The notes: generated by a model not told the origin, from the letters alone. Positions 17,450-26,270 are shown, counted from the stretch's first letter. The stretch: 64,000 bases of DNA from an uncultured Candidatus Saccharibacteria bacterium (GCA_938036785.1 CALHWE010000014.1:51188-115187), one strand, 5' to 3'. Made by a program: numbers and translations.

Positions 17450-18439
17450 ATGACAAAACCAGACTATATCAGCCTAAAGAGTTGGGTTGTTGCTGGCCTG
17501 TTGAGTGTGACAGGGCTTGTGGCAGCAACAACATTCCTGGCGCCAAGCCAAGCGGCCGCCAGTAGCGATTTGCGCTCAGCTACTATAAGCCGCAAGAACT
17601 ACAACGAGGCGATGAGCAGCATCGACCAGCAAATTAAGCAAGAAGAGAGCGACAGCAGCATTCGCCCAGAGTGCCGCACTTACACGAAGACTCATGGCAA
17701 GCGTGCTGCAAAGGCCGTCCTCATGATTCACGGCATCAGTGGCTGCAGTAACGTTTACCGAAAGTTGGCAGATGAATTCTACAACCAAGGCTACAACGTT
17801 TACGTCCCACGCGTACCCAAGCATGGCTACACCGACAACAAGCGCCATGGCGAGATCTCTACCAAAGACATTGCCGACTTCATGAAGACAAGTGCACAGC
17901 AAGTGAGCGGCCTAGGCGATGAGCTTGGCATCGTTGGTCACTCTGGTGGTGGCGATATGGCGACGTGGCTTGCACAGTATGGCAATGGCTTCTTTACGAA
18001 TGTGCTACTGCTTGCCCCATTCTACGAGCCAGCAGCTAGCCAAGCCCCTAAGTGGCAACTACCCGTCTTACGCACATTGTATGGTTATAACATCTTGCCA
18101 GATAAATTTAGCCCCAGTGGCTTGTCATACCGCGCACTCGGTAAGTATCTCATCGTCAAACAAAACTTCAAGAAAGATCTTGCTGCACCAGGTCTCAAGC
18201 GCGTTGCAACAGTGACGAGTGAGAATGACGATGCCGTCGACAACGGCCTGGCAGTGAGCATTCCGCAGCGCATGGCTCAGGCAAACAATGCATCGTTCCA
18301 GCACTACAACCTACCGAAGCGGCTCAACATTGGCCACAATATGGTTAGCCCAACCGATGGCGGTATGGCCACCTACCACCAGGCAGTCTACACGCAGTAC
18401 CTCAACCTCTACGAGGGCCGCCAAACTGCCGAAATATAA
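17450..18439 (+). CDS. Membrane-anchored alpha/beta hydrolase (copy 1)
   Basis: 329 residues with an N-terminal hydrophobic segment (about 10-33) ending PSQAAAS, so either a signal peptide or an anchor. The extracellular part is an alpha/beta hydrolase: oxyanion motif HGISG, nucleophile elbow GHSGGG, an acidic SENDD segment and a late GHNM histidine complete a plausible Ser-Asp-His triad. It resembles monoacylglycerol or carboxylester lipases. A closely similar gene lies at 21005-21997 in the opposite orientation. AAAGGAGG precedes the ATG. Substrate unknown; host lipids are one possibility. Confidence 0.85.
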   Translation: MTKPDYISLKSWVVAGLLSVTGLVAATTFLAPSQAAASSDLRSATISRKNYNEAMSSIDQQIKQEESDSSIRPECRTYTKTHGKRAAKAVLMIHGISGCSNVYRKLADEFYNQGYNVYVPRVPKHGYTDNKRHGEISTKDIADFMKTSAQQVSGLGDELGIVGHSGGGDMATWLAQYGNGFFTNVLLLAPFYEPAASQAPKWQLPVLRTLYGYNILPDKFSPSGLSYRALGKYLIVKQNFKKDLAAPGLKRVATVTSENDDAVDNGLAVSIPQRMAQANNASFQHYNLPKRLNIGHNMVSPTDGGMATYHQAVYTQYLNLYEGRQTAEI

Positions 18440-18460
18440 TCAGCTCTAGCTACGTACAAA

Positions 18461-18495
18461 AACATTGCAGCTCAACCAGCTGCAGTGTTTTTATT
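18461..18495 (+). terminator. Terminator after hydrolase copy 1
   Basis: AACATTGCAGCT pairs with AGCTGCAGTGTT (one G-T pair), followed by a T-rich tract. Confidence 0.85.
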
Positions 18496-18683
18496 ATTTT
18501 TGAGAATGTGAGACTCAAATTTCCTTAGCTATCTTCTCCCCTATTGTTTCTATTACAATAGACTACTGATTGGTCATTCTGCTGAGAGCATCGTGTGCGA
18601 AATTAGATACTCTCTTAGCACAATCAAAGGGAGTGTGAGGAGAAAACTTCAGAAAGAATAGAGAAAGTTTAATATTGCAGACC

Positions 18684-19235
18684 CTACCGCTGCTCGGCAA
18701 TCAGCGTACGCTTCAGCCGGCGCAAGCCACGCCAGCACCGCACGCAAAGATAGCCATCAAAGAGTGCGACAAGTACCAACCCGTAGAACTCAGGCCGCTG
18801 CAAAACAGCTGGCGTTTGTACAAGTTTGTATCCGATATAGGCAAACAGCAACACAACGATCATCATCAGCAGCCCCATACGCTGCTTGCTAATGCGCTTC
18901 ACCATTGCCAGGCGAGACTCATTATCGCTAAATATATCATCCTCTTCAGCTTCACTGCTTGGCCTGCGAAACACATGAAAGCCATTGGCCGATGCAACAT
19001 ATTCCCAGCCATAGTCGGCATAGAGCTGCTGGTACTGCGCATTTTCTTCGCGCCGAGTAAGATTCTGAAAGTCGATTTTGTACGTATAGTGCGCCGCCGG
19101 GCACGGCTCGAATATATAAAAGAACGGGACAATAAAGCGTTTGAGGGCATACCCCTGCCGATGCTGCTCAGCAAAAAACGCCTCCTCCTCTCCATACTCG
19201 GGCAACATGTAGTACCGACACATGATTCGTGACAT
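18684..19235 (-). CDS. DUF2812 family membrane protein
   Basis: 183 residues. The N-terminal half has the DUF2812 pattern (YKIDFQNLTRREENAQYQQLYADYGWEYV, given here as the key residues Y-K-I-D-F and W-E-Y-V), followed by two C-terminal membrane segments at about 118-138 and 148-165. Family members are typically paired with a PadR-type regulator, as here: the padR-like gene ends four bases upstream. It may sense or respond to an envelope signal; the actual function is unknown. Confidence 0.82.
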   Translation of the reverse strand: MSRIMCRYYMLPEYGEEEAFFAEQHRQGYALKRFIVPFFYIFEPCPAAHYTYKIDFQNLTRREENAQYQQLYADYGWEYVASANGFHVFRRPSSEAEEDDIFSDNESRLAMVKRISKQRMGLLMMIVVLLFAYIGYKLVQTPAVLQRPEFYGLVLVALFDGYLCVRCWRGLRRLKRTLIAEQR

Positions 19236-19239
19236 TCAG

Positions 19240-19557
19240 TTATTTCCTTCCTTTGCTATTGTTATACAGCCGCTCGATCCGCTGCAGCTCACAGGCCAAT
19301 ATCTCTTGGCCAAGTGGTGTTATGTGGTAGATTTTGCGCTTATCCTCTTCTCGTACGAAGCGAATTATACCGTCCTTCTCCATCTTGGCGAGCGTGCCAT
19401 ACATTGTGCCAGGGCTGATCTGCACCTGGCCGTCTGTCATATGCTTGACGCGCTGGCCAATCGTATAGCCATGCATCTCCGCCTGCAAACAAAATAGGAT
19501 GTAGAACCCTGTCTCGGTCATCGGTGAGTAGATTCGTCGTAGTTTTGCTTGGATCAT
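19240..19557 (-). CDS. PadR family transcriptional regulator
   Basis: A 105-residue winged-helix protein with the PadR hallmarks MHGYTIGQRV, ISPGTMYGTLAKMEKDG and YHITPLGQEIL. It probably represses its own two-gene operon with the DUF2812 gene downstream. GAAGGAAG lies upstream of the ATG. The -10 box TATAAT (19579-19584) is bracketed by AGACA/TGTCT arms, a likely autoregulatory operator. Confidence 0.93.
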   Translation of the reverse strand: MIQAKLRRIYSPMTETGFYILFCLQAEMHGYTIGQRVKHMTDGQVQISPGTMYGTLAKMEKDGIIRFVREEDKRKIYHITPLGQEILACELQRIERLYNNSKGRK

Positions 19558-19570
19558 GCACGCTTCCTTC

Positions 19571-19592
19571 AGACATGTATTATACTCTGTCT
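19571..19592 (-). promoter_or_regulatory. padR promoter with flanking dyad
   Basis: On the + strand AGACA (19571-19575) and TGTCT (19588-19592) flank the complement of TATAAT (19579-19584). A dimeric PadR bound here would cover the -10 box. Operator role inferred. Confidence 0.45.
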
Positions 19593-20289
19593 AGCCATGA
19601 GTTGCGAGCACAAGGAGTATCGTCGCGAGGCTATTCTGGAGGAGGTGTACACCTATTGAGGCGTAGACGCTCTTCTTTTGTTCATAAGCTCGGCACAGGA
19701 AGAACGCCAGTGGCAAATAGCTAATAATCGCCAGACCATTCTTGATTCCTCCTGTGAGCATGTATGGTGCCACGTGTACAAGTGCAAAGAGTATCATTGA
19801 TGCTGCATAAGCAAGAACACGAGATTTTTGCAATAAGCGAGCAAAGATAACTCCACGAAAGACAACCTCCTCAACGATCGGCCCAAATACCACCGCCATA
19901 AACACCGCATACCACAGCGCTCCACCAAAGAGGCCAACGAGCGCCGTTTGGTTTTGGTTAGTCACCTGCAGCGCGGCAAGCAGGAGTGCTACCGGCATCG
20001 TTGCAAGATATGCAAAGAGAAAATACTTGATGACAAACCAGCTATTCTTGCCCGGTGCCTGCCGTGCAGTGCGCCATGCAGCAGCAAGTTCAGCTCGTTT
20101 CTTCATTACAATATAGCCAAGCAGGAGCACACTTGCTACAGCATTGATAATGAGCCCAAGCACACTTGTCGATGATATAGCGGCAAATCGCTCCAGTACA
20201 TACGACAATGCTGTCATACCTACCACGTAGCCAGCAAAGTATGCCAGCAGAATTTTTATGTCATCCCGTCGTTTCGTTGTTTTATCCAT
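19591..20289 (-). CDS. CPBP-family intramembrane metalloprotease
   Basis: The 232 residues have about six to seven hydrophobic segments and the three CPBP (CAAX protease/bacteriocin-processing) motifs: EEVVFRG, FALVH and HLLQN. These supply the Glu and His residues that bind the catalytic metal within the membrane. Members cleave prenylated or other membrane substrates, or confer self-immunity to bacteriocins; the role here is open. The ATG has GAAAGGAT upstream. A TTGACA box about 100 bases upstream with TATACAAT after it looks like a classic sigma-70 promoter. Its 3' end lies just beyond the padR promoter. Confidence 0.9.
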   Translation of the reverse strand: MDKTTKRRDDIKILLAYFAGYVVGMTALSYVLERFAAISSTSVLGLIINAVASVLLLGYIVMKKRAELAAAWRTARQAPGKNSWFVIKYFLFAYLATMPVALLLAALQVTNQNQTALVGLFGGALWYAVFMAVVFGPIVEEVVFRGVIFARLLQKSRVLAYAASMILFALVHVAPYMLTGGIKNGLAIISYLPLAFFLCRAYEQKKSVYASIGVHLLQNSLATILLVLATHG

Positions 20290-20423
20290 TAACTATCCTT
20301 TCTCGATTAGTACATCGAAGTCATATGTATCGTAGTGCGATATATCGTATATTCTTATTGTATACCGTAGCTCGATATAATGTCAATAGTATGTTCCTTT
20401 ATATGGCGGAATGGTCTTGATAT

Positions 20424-20457
20424 GCAAAAACCAGCAGTGTGTTCTGCCGGTTTTTGC
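20424..20457. terminator. Terminator after HXXEE gene
   Basis: GCAAAAACCAGCAG pairs with CTGCCGGTTTTTGC with one mismatch. It follows the HXXEE gene and lies just upstream of the CPBP promoter. Confidence 0.85.
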
Positions 20458-20486
20458 AACTTACTTATTGGCTGCGCTTGTTATTC

Positions 20487-21008
20487 TTACAGATACTTCG
20501 TGCGCCACCGCTCAATCGCCTGCGACCGGCTCAGCATAAACGATAGATTGCCTATCAGTAGCAAGCCGACGACAGGTGTTAGTATCAGCGACATGCCAAT
20601 CGCCTGCGGCACAGCAACAAAGCTATAGGCTATGCAGGCACCATTACCAAGGAGTGTCATAAGCGCCGTGACGCTACCAGGCGTCCAGTTTCGATACTTC
20701 GCTGCATCAACGAGATGCCCAACCAAGTGCAGCATATTTGCAAGAATAACTGCACATACCAGCGCAAGTGAGTGCAGGGCGATTGCACTTCCAAGCAGAG
20801 CCAGTACAACAATCGACTCTTCGAGAATAATAATGGCGACCGTCTCTGTTGACGGGTACGCGGTGCGGTGCGCTATGAGCATCTGCCTGGCAAACGCCGG
20901 GTCATGCTCATGACGCCGAATCCACGGCACAAACCGAGCAATCTCCTCCAGCTCATGAACAATAAATAAGCCAAAACCAGCAAAGGCTACTAGCGCCTCC
21001 ACCGTCAT
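20487..21008 (-). CDS. HXXEE domain-containing membrane protein
   Basis: 173 residues with four to five membrane segments. HELEE at 18-22 is the defining HxxEE motif, and HLVGHLVDA supplies further conserved histidines, as in this family of putative membrane metal-binding proteins of unknown function. It overlaps the stop of the hydrolase gene upstream by four bases (ATGA), so the two are translationally coupled. A role in processing or tolerating the hydrolase product is speculative. Confidence 0.82.
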   Translation of the reverse strand: MTVEALVAFAGFGLFIVHELEEIARFVPWIRRHEHDPAFARQMLIAHRTAYPSTETVAIIILEESIVVLALLGSAIALHSLALVCAVILANMLHLVGHLVDAAKYRNWTPGSVTALMTLLGNGACIAYSFVAVPQAIGMSLILTPVVGLLLIGNLSFMLSRSQAIERWRTKYL

Positions 21009-21997
21009 TTCCCTTCGTATGTATTAAGATACGTCTGGAAAACTTCCTCGCTATGAGCGCTCACCCCTGGCGAAGCGCGCCGTGTCATGTCGTGGCCAAT
21101 ATTCATGCTGGCAGGGAATTTTTTGTATTGGAAGGAAGCATTGTTGTTGGTTGCCATTTTTTGCGGGATGTTGTGTGCGAGGTCTGGGTCGATATCATGG
21201 TCCCCTTCACTCACGACCACACCAACATGCTTGAGACCTGGTGCAGCAAGGTTGGCTTTGTAGTTTTCTTTGAGTGTGACGTACTTTGCTAGGGTGCGAT
21301 ATGACAGGCCATTCACCTCATCATTACCACTGTAGCGGTCTGGCAGGATATTATTGCCGTAGAGATTGCGCATGAGCGGGATCTGCCATTTGGGTGCCTG
21401 GCTAGCCGATGGTTCATAAAATGGCGCAATGAGGAGCACCCGCGAGAAGAGTCCATTGCCATACTGCGCAAGCCACGTTGCCATATTGCCACCGCCAGAG
21501 TGGCCCGCCACACCAACTTCCTCACCGAGGCCGCTGACCTGACGAGCGCTCGTGGTCATGTAGTTGACCATGTCGCTGAAGGAGATCTGACCATGGCGCT
21601 TTTTGTCGGCATAGCCATGCTGTGGTACGCGCGGCGCATAAACGTTGTAGCCCTGCTCGTAGAATACATTGGCAATATCAGCCATATCACTGGTGCAGCC
21701 GCTAATGCCGTGGATAAGTAAGATAGCCTTGGCTGTTTTCTTGCCATGCGTCTTGGCAAACGAGCGGCATTCATTGCGAAGGCCAGCCTCTGCTGTATCC
21801 TGGGTAATTTGCTGGTTGATAGCCGCCATCGAGCTATCATAATCCAATCGTTTGATGTCTGCTGTGCGTAGTTCTGCCTTCTGGGCAGGCCACAAGAAGG
21901 CAGCTGCAATGGCAACCACGCTGACTGCAACGATACCGCCAATAAGCGTGGCAATTACTTTTATAATTCCGGCTTGAGATGATGGAGAATCTTTCAT
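21005..21997 (-). CDS. Membrane-anchored alpha/beta hydrolase (copy 2)
   Basis: 330 residues, paralogous to the hydrolase at 17450-18439 throughout the catalytic domain: shared HGISGC, YNVYxPRVPxHGY, GHSGGGxMATWLAQYGNG and LLxAPFYEPxASQAPKW. The N-terminal membrane segment (about 12-35) is unrelated in sequence to that of copy 1. The likely triad is the Ser of GHSGG, an Asp in SEGDHD and the His of GHDM. The product should face outward. It is the first gene of a two-gene unit with the HXXEE protein. Confidence 0.85.
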   Translation of the reverse strand: MKDSPSSQAGIIKVIATLIGGIVAVSVVAIAAAFLWPAQKAELRTADIKRLDYDSSMAAINQQITQDTAEAGLRNECRSFAKTHGKKTAKAILLIHGISGCTSDMADIANVFYEQGYNVYAPRVPQHGYADKKRHGQISFSDMVNYMTTSARQVSGLGEEVGVAGHSGGGNMATWLAQYGNGLFSRVLLIAPFYEPSASQAPKWQIPLMRNLYGNNILPDRYSGNDEVNGLSYRTLAKYVTLKENYKANLAAPGLKHVGVVVSEGDHDIDPDLAHNIPQKMATNNNASFQYKKFPASMNIGHDMTRRASPGVSAHSEEVFQTYLNTYEGK

Positions 21998-22031
21998 ACG
22001 CTATAGTATGGCGAATAGTTGCCAATATAGC

Positions 22032-22060
22032 AAGACCACCCTACTAAAGAGAGTGGTCTT
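22032..22060 (-). terminator. Terminator after aquaporin gene
   Basis: AAGACCAC and GTGGTCTT form an 8-bp stem between the aquaporin stop and the next hydrolase promoter. Confidence 0.7.
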
Positions 22061-22083
22061 GGTTTCAATCTGATGCCTGTTGC

Positions 22084-22980
22084 TTACGATTCTGCTTTGC
22101 GGCCTGCCACTAGTAGGTAGAGGTTACCACCAAGTGCAGCACCGATCAAGGTACCAGCAATCACCTCAAGGCTCAAGCGGCTATAGCCAGTCTCGCCACG
22201 GCTTGCTTGTGCGCCAGTAAAGCTACTGTCTGGTGCCTCTGTTGCAGCGATAGCCACTGCTGGGTTGAGTGTTGCACTCTTTGCACGCAATTCGTGTGGC
22301 AAGTGTTTGATGTCTTGGACTGACGATGTGTCCACCGAAGCCTGCACCTGAGTCAGCAAGCCACCAGCCACGATAGCAGCAACAGCCAAGGATAGGCCAA
22401 TCCCCACTGCCTGGCCTGTTTGCTTAAGCTCGGCCACGCGCGATACGGCAGCCGCAATGCCAAACATCAGCACTGCTGCGCCGACGAGCTCAACACCAAA
22501 GACCGCCCAGCTAAAGGTAGTAAAGTGCTCGAAGCTGAGCTTGAAAGCGCTCCCACTTAAGCCATTCAGCACAACGACAGCGAGCGCCCCACCAAGCAGC
22601 TGGGCGATCCAGTAGAATGGTACCAGCGCTGTCTTGAGCTTGCGCATTGTCCAGAGGCCAAAGGTGACCGCTGGGTTGATATGTGCGCCAGATACTGCAC
22701 CCACCGCCACAGCAATCACAAGCAGTGTGAGGCCAAGGTAGAGTGGTGCAAATTGAGTTGCCGCACCAATTGCGGCAATGGTGAGCATAAATGTACCAAG
22801 CAGCTCAGCAAAAATAATATTGAGCAAATTGCCCGGCAGAGCTGGCTCGCGTCGCTTATGGACAACAGTCTTGGTGGCTGATGTGGTCGATGCAGCCTTT
22901 ACGGTTGGTGCAGCCTGAGGCTGGGAGGCCGAGTCTTTCGCGGCCGATTTTTTGGTCGAAACGGCTTTTTTGGTAGCCAT
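22084..22980 (-). CDS. Aquaporin/glycerol facilitator (MIP family)
   Basis: Six-helix MIP channel with both NPA boxes: SGAHINPAVTFG in the first half and ATLNPAVAIA in the second. A Lys/Ala/Thr-rich tail of about 40 residues precedes the first membrane helix, and an extracellular insert of about 40 residues lies near the second NPA. The ATG at 22980 has GGAGGG upstream, and TGATATACT is the -10 box. Water versus glycerol selectivity cannot be told from sequence alone. Confidence 0.9.
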   Translation of the reverse strand: MATKKAVSTKKSAAKDSASQPQAAPTVKAASTTSATKTVVHKRREPALPGNLLNIIFAELLGTFMLTIAAIGAATQFAPLYLGLTLLVIAVAVGAVSGAHINPAVTFGLWTMRKLKTALVPFYWIAQLLGGALAVVVLNGLSGSAFKLSFEHFTTFSWAVFGVELVGAAVLMFGIAAAVSRVAELKQTGQAVGIGLSLAVAAIVAGGLLTQVQASVDTSSVQDIKHLPHELRAKSATLNPAVAIAATEAPDSSFTGAQASRGETGYSRLSLEVIAGTLIGAALGGNLYLLVAGRKAES

Positions 22981-23073
22981 ACGTCCCTCCTTCACTAGTT
23001 GATACTACGCCTTTAGTATATCACATCACCCTGTTTGTCGGCGATATCAGATGTCGATCGTGCCAAATAATGC

Positions 23074-23079
23074 TATACT
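23074..23079 (+). promoter_or_regulatory. -10 box of the small membrane protein-pheS operon
   Basis: TGCTATACT (hexamer at 23074-23079) ends six bases before the ATG at 23086, so the transcript would be leaderless. Confidence 0.6.
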
Positions 23080-23085
23080 AAAGAC

Positions 23086-23349
23086 ATGGGACAATATATG
23101 AAACAAGACCAAACGCGCAGTGAGCTGCAAGAGCGTATCGCGGCCGATCTCCGCGCTAAAGCAGCTGCCAGCAGTCACACTGGTGATGGCACCGCACCAG
23201 CAAGCGGTGATACTGGCGTCGAGCAATCCGAATATCTCAAAGGCACCAAGCAAACAACGACACTAGCTGGGGTGTGGCTGGTCGTTGGTTTTCTTGCACT
23301 GCTTACCTTTGGCTTTTTTGTTGCGCTAACCATCAATGGACAACAATAA
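23086..23349 (+). CDS. Small single-span membrane protein upstream of pheS
   Basis: 87 residues: a charged, Ala-rich N-terminal region and one C-terminal membrane helix at about 60-82. No family recognised. pheS starts 12 bases downstream, so they form an operon whose promoter sits directly against this start codon. The second Met (residue 5) is an alternative start. Confidence 0.7.
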   Translation: MGQYMKQDQTRSELQERIAADLRAKAAASSHTGDGTAPASGDTGVEQSEYLKGTKQTTTLAGVWLVVGFLALLTFGFFVALTINGQQ

Positions 23350-23361
23350 CGGAGTGACAGT

Positions 23362-24405
23362 ATGACAGACCTTGACGCTATCCAGCAAAAGCTACTCCTG
23401 GCCGTGAGCCAATCGACCACCCCGCGTGAAGTGCTACGCCACGAGGAATTGCGCGCACTGTATGGACATATCACATCACTCCCCCCAGCGGAGCGTGGGG
23501 CATTTGGCAAGCGTGTTAATGAGCTCAAGCAAGCCGTGCAAACTGCCATCGAGCGCCGTCTCGAAGAGCTCGAGGCTGTTGAGCGCACACCGATCGATGT
23601 CACTGCACCGATGGATATCAACACTGCTATTCCAGCATTACTGCCAACAAACCAGGGATCAATTCACCCCCTGATGCAAGAGATTGAGCGGATTGCTGAT
23701 ATCTTCTACCGCATGGGGTTTGTGGTGGAGGAGTCGCGCGAGATTGATGATCAGTTCCATATGTTCGAGAGCCTCAACTTCCCCAAAGGCCACCCCGCCC
23801 GCGACGATTATGACACCTTCATGACCGTCGAGACAGACGCGCAGGGCGACCGCCTGATCGCGCCAGCTCACACTAGCACCATGCAAAACCGCGTCCTGAC
23901 CACCTATTGCCACAATTTGGATGCGGGCGAAGCAATCGCCGCCATCGTACCCGACCGTGTCTTCCGTAATGAAGACCTGGATGCTCGGCACGAGCACACC
24001 TTCTACCAAGTGGAGGGTGTCTATGTGGCTAAGGGGGTCAACGTTGGCAACTTGATTGCGACCTTGCAGGAATTTTTGCAAAGCTACTACGGCAAGCAGC
24101 TTGATGTGCGGGTCAACCCCTTCTACTTCCCTTTCACCGAGCCAAGCTTTGAGTTTACCCTAAGCTGCCCCTTCTGCGAAGGCAAAGACCCCGGCTGCAA
24201 GGTGTGTAGCGGTGAAGGCTGGGTTGAGCTGATTGGCTGCGGCTTGATCCACCCCAATGTACTGCGGGCAGCCAACATCGACCCCGATACCTACACCGGC
24301 TTCGCCTTTGGCTGCGGCATCGACCGCCTCGTGATGATGAAATACGGCATCGAAGACGTGCGGCATTTCGAGAGCGGCAAATTGGATTTTTTGCGGCAGT
24401 TTTAG
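23362..24405 (+). CDS. pheS: Phenylalanyl-tRNA synthetase alpha subunit
   Basis: Catalytic subunit of PheRS, 347 residues. Class II motif 2 is FRNEDLDARHEHTFYQVEG and motif 3 is GFAFGCGIDRLVMMKYG. HTSTMQNR is the conserved substrate-binding stretch. An internal CPFC...CKVC pair is present, as in many bacterial PheS. The N-terminal coiled coil that contacts tRNA is intact. GGAGTGACAGT precedes the ATG. Its partner pheT is at 13127-15700 on the other strand. Confidence 0.96.
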   Translation: MTDLDAIQQKLLLAVSQSTTPREVLRHEELRALYGHITSLPPAERGAFGKRVNELKQAVQTAIERRLEELEAVERTPIDVTAPMDINTAIPALLPTNQGSIHPLMQEIERIADIFYRMGFVVEESREIDDQFHMFESLNFPKGHPARDDYDTFMTVETDAQGDRLIAPAHTSTMQNRVLTTYCHNLDAGEAIAAIVPDRVFRNEDLDARHEHTFYQVEGVYVAKGVNVGNLIATLQEFLQSYYGKQLDVRVNPFYFPFTEPSFEFTLSCPFCEGKDPGCKVCSGEGWVELIGCGLIHPNVLRAANIDPDTYTGFAFGCGIDRLVMMKYGIEDVRHFESGKLDFLRQF

Positions 24406-24440
24406 CCTAGTCTATTCGTTTTATAACCAAGGTTCACCTT

Positions 24441-24848
24441 ATGCATAACGATAATGAGCTTTTTACCATCGCCCAGACGATTCTCGAGCAGCGACACACA
24501 CCACCAATTCACACTGTGGCAGCAGCTTTGCGTTGCCAATCTGGCGAGGTGATCTCTGCAGTCAATATCGACCATTTTCTTGGCTTTGTCTGTGCCGAGA
24601 CAGCTGCACTGGCAATCGCTATTAATCGAGGCATCTATGATTTCGATTCGGTCGTCGCTGTGCGTAAAAATGATAACACAGGAAAGATCGAAATTGTTGA
24701 CATGTGTGGCAAATGCCGCCAGATCTTTCACGATTATGCGCCAGGTATTACTGTCTTAACTACGAGCGGCCCGCAGGCAATCGAGCATATCTTCCCTCAT
24801 GCTTTTACTCGCCAACGTACAAAAATCCAAGAAGCTATTAAGCGGTAA
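24441..24848 (+). CDS. Cytidine deaminase-like protein
   Basis: 135 residues of the small tetrameric cytidine deaminase/blasticidin deaminase type. The zinc site is Cys51-Ala-Glu53 plus Cys89-x2-Cys92 (CAETAAL and MCGKCRQ), with Glu53 as proton shuttle. The family PCGxCRQ has Met in place of Pro, and the N-terminal substrate-binding FxVGA-like segment is unusual. Deamination of cytidine to uridine for nucleotide salvage is likely but not certain. It lies 35 bases after pheS and before a long terminator. Confidence 0.82.
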   Translation: MHNDNELFTIAQTILEQRHTPPIHTVAAALRCQSGEVISAVNIDHFLGFVCAETAALAIAINRGIYDFDSVVAVRKNDNTGKIEIVDMCGKCRQIFHDYAPGITVLTTSGPQAIEHIFPHAFTRQRTKIQEAIKR

Positions 24849-24951
24849 TATGCCCATCACCGAGACTTGGACAAACAGCGAAGATTCGACCGATGGTTAT
24901 TATTATTATTTATACCCGCAAAAAAATTACATTCAAGAGATAGACCTTTCT

Positions 24952-24989
24952 CATAGAAAATACAAGGCATTTGCCCTGTATTTTCTATG
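24952..24989. terminator. Bidirectional terminator between deaminase and GH16 genes
   Basis: CATAGAAAATACA pairs perfectly with TGTATTTTCTATG, with further GGC/GCC pairing inside. Confidence 0.9.
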
Positions 24990-25001
24990 GAGTACACTAA
25001 T

Positions 25002-26270
25002 CTATCGATTAATCGTCAACGGCCAACTCAGCTCGACACTCTTCAGCTTTTTCAGGCTGTTGAGTGGTGTGAGATCCTTCACTTCGGTGTTTTTGAGAGA
25101 AACAAAGGTGAGATTTTTTGCATGTTGAATGCCCTCAAGATTCTTTATTTTCTCCCACGACTCTGCGCCATCGCGGACGCTGAGGTCGAGCGTAGTTAGC
25201 TTTTCCAGATCTGAGGCAAGCATGGGCTGTGCATCGCCGCGCTTTGTATGGGTCACTTGTGCAATGGCTTGATTGAGCTTGTTGCGGAGACGCCAATCGG
25301 GCACACTCACCACCGCATCCTGTGGCTTATCAGCAGCAGTCTTTTCTTGGTAGACCCGTACATAGTCGACCTGCATATCTTTTGCGACTTCGTAATCCTT
25401 AGGGCTAGCCTTCTTGTATGGCTCATTGAGGCCGCCGATCTGGTGATTCAAGCGAATGAAGAGTTTATTAGCCGCCTTGGCAAAGGGCCAGTTTGCATCA
25501 TCTGGCGTCACGCGGTGTACCATGTGCCCATCATAGTAGAATTCGATCGTCCCATCCTTCTTATTCAAGACACCGTAGGTATGGAAGGCAGTTTGTGTAT
25601 TGCCGACAATATTCCGATCGAGAACGCGCTGGTGCTGATGTGAACGCTCTTTACCCCCCTGGCGTGGCTGCGTATGGACATTGGCTTGCAGCCAGCTTGG
25701 ATCGTAGCCACGCGACTCGAAGACATCGAGTTCACCACTGGTTGGCCAATTGAATGTTGTGCTTGTGAGCCAAAATGACGTCCAGCTTGCTCGAGCACCG
25801 CTGTTCTTGTTACCCTCTGGCAGCTTGATAGACGCCTCGTAATAGGTACCTGGCCCCCAGGCATAGGCGACACTTTTGTCTTTCCAGTCGCTGAGGTAGT
25901 GTGAGTTTACCATCCCTGTCGAGAAGGCAGCATGACCAGCCTGGCATGGTTTGCCATTTTTATCATGCTGCGCTAGAAGATGGAGTTTACCATCGTACTG
26001 ACGCACCATGTCTGTCCGAAAGCGCCCTTCCATACCCGACGCAAGGTCAAAGCAACCGGTCGGTACAGCCCATTTGGTTGTGTCGAGTTTATTACCGTCA
26101 AATTCATCACTCCACACTTTTTTATAATGTGCCTGTACATCACGCGGCAGATGATCGACTGCCGATGCTGACTGCGCTATGGCAAAGTTTGTACCCATTA
26201 TAGCACACGCCATGGTGAGCCCAAGCGCCAAGCCAGCTTTTGCTTGTTTTGTTGCTCGTATTGCCAACAT
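25002..26270 (-). CDS. Secreted GH16 glycoside hydrolase with C-terminal leucine-rich repeats
   Basis: 422 residues. A signal peptide is cleaved probably after SASA (residue 37). A GH16 beta-jelly-roll domain follows (about 50-310) with the catalytic signature E180-L-D-V-F-E185, matching ExDxxE. Residues about 325-422 resemble internalin-type leucine-rich repeats, including LTTLDLS, NLTFVSLKNTEVKDL and LKKLKSVEL. GH16 enzymes cut beta-1,3 or beta-1,3/1,4 glucans, galactans and similar polymers. The repeats suggest binding to a surface. AAGGAGGGG precedes the ATG. Confidence 0.88.
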   Translation of the reverse strand: MLAIRATKQAKAGLALGLTMACAIMGTNFAIAQSASAVDHLPRDVQAHYKKVWSDEFDGNKLDTTKWAVPTGCFDLASGMEGRFRTDMVRQYDGKLHLLAQHDKNGKPCQAGHAAFSTGMVNSHYLSDWKDKSVAYAWGPGTYYEASIKLPEGNKNSGARASWTSFWLTSTTFNWPTSGELDVFESRGYDPSWLQANVHTQPRQGGKERSHQHQRVLDRNIVGNTQTAFHTYGVLNKKDGTIEFYYDGHMVHRVTPDDANWPFAKAANKLFIRLNHQIGGLNEPYKKASPKDYEVAKDMQVDYVRVYQEKTAADKPQDAVVSVPDWRLRNKLNQAIAQVTHTKRGDAQPMLASDLEKLTTLDLSVRDGAESWEKIKNLEGIQHAKNLTFVSLKNTEVKDLTPLNSLKKLKSVELSWPLTINR

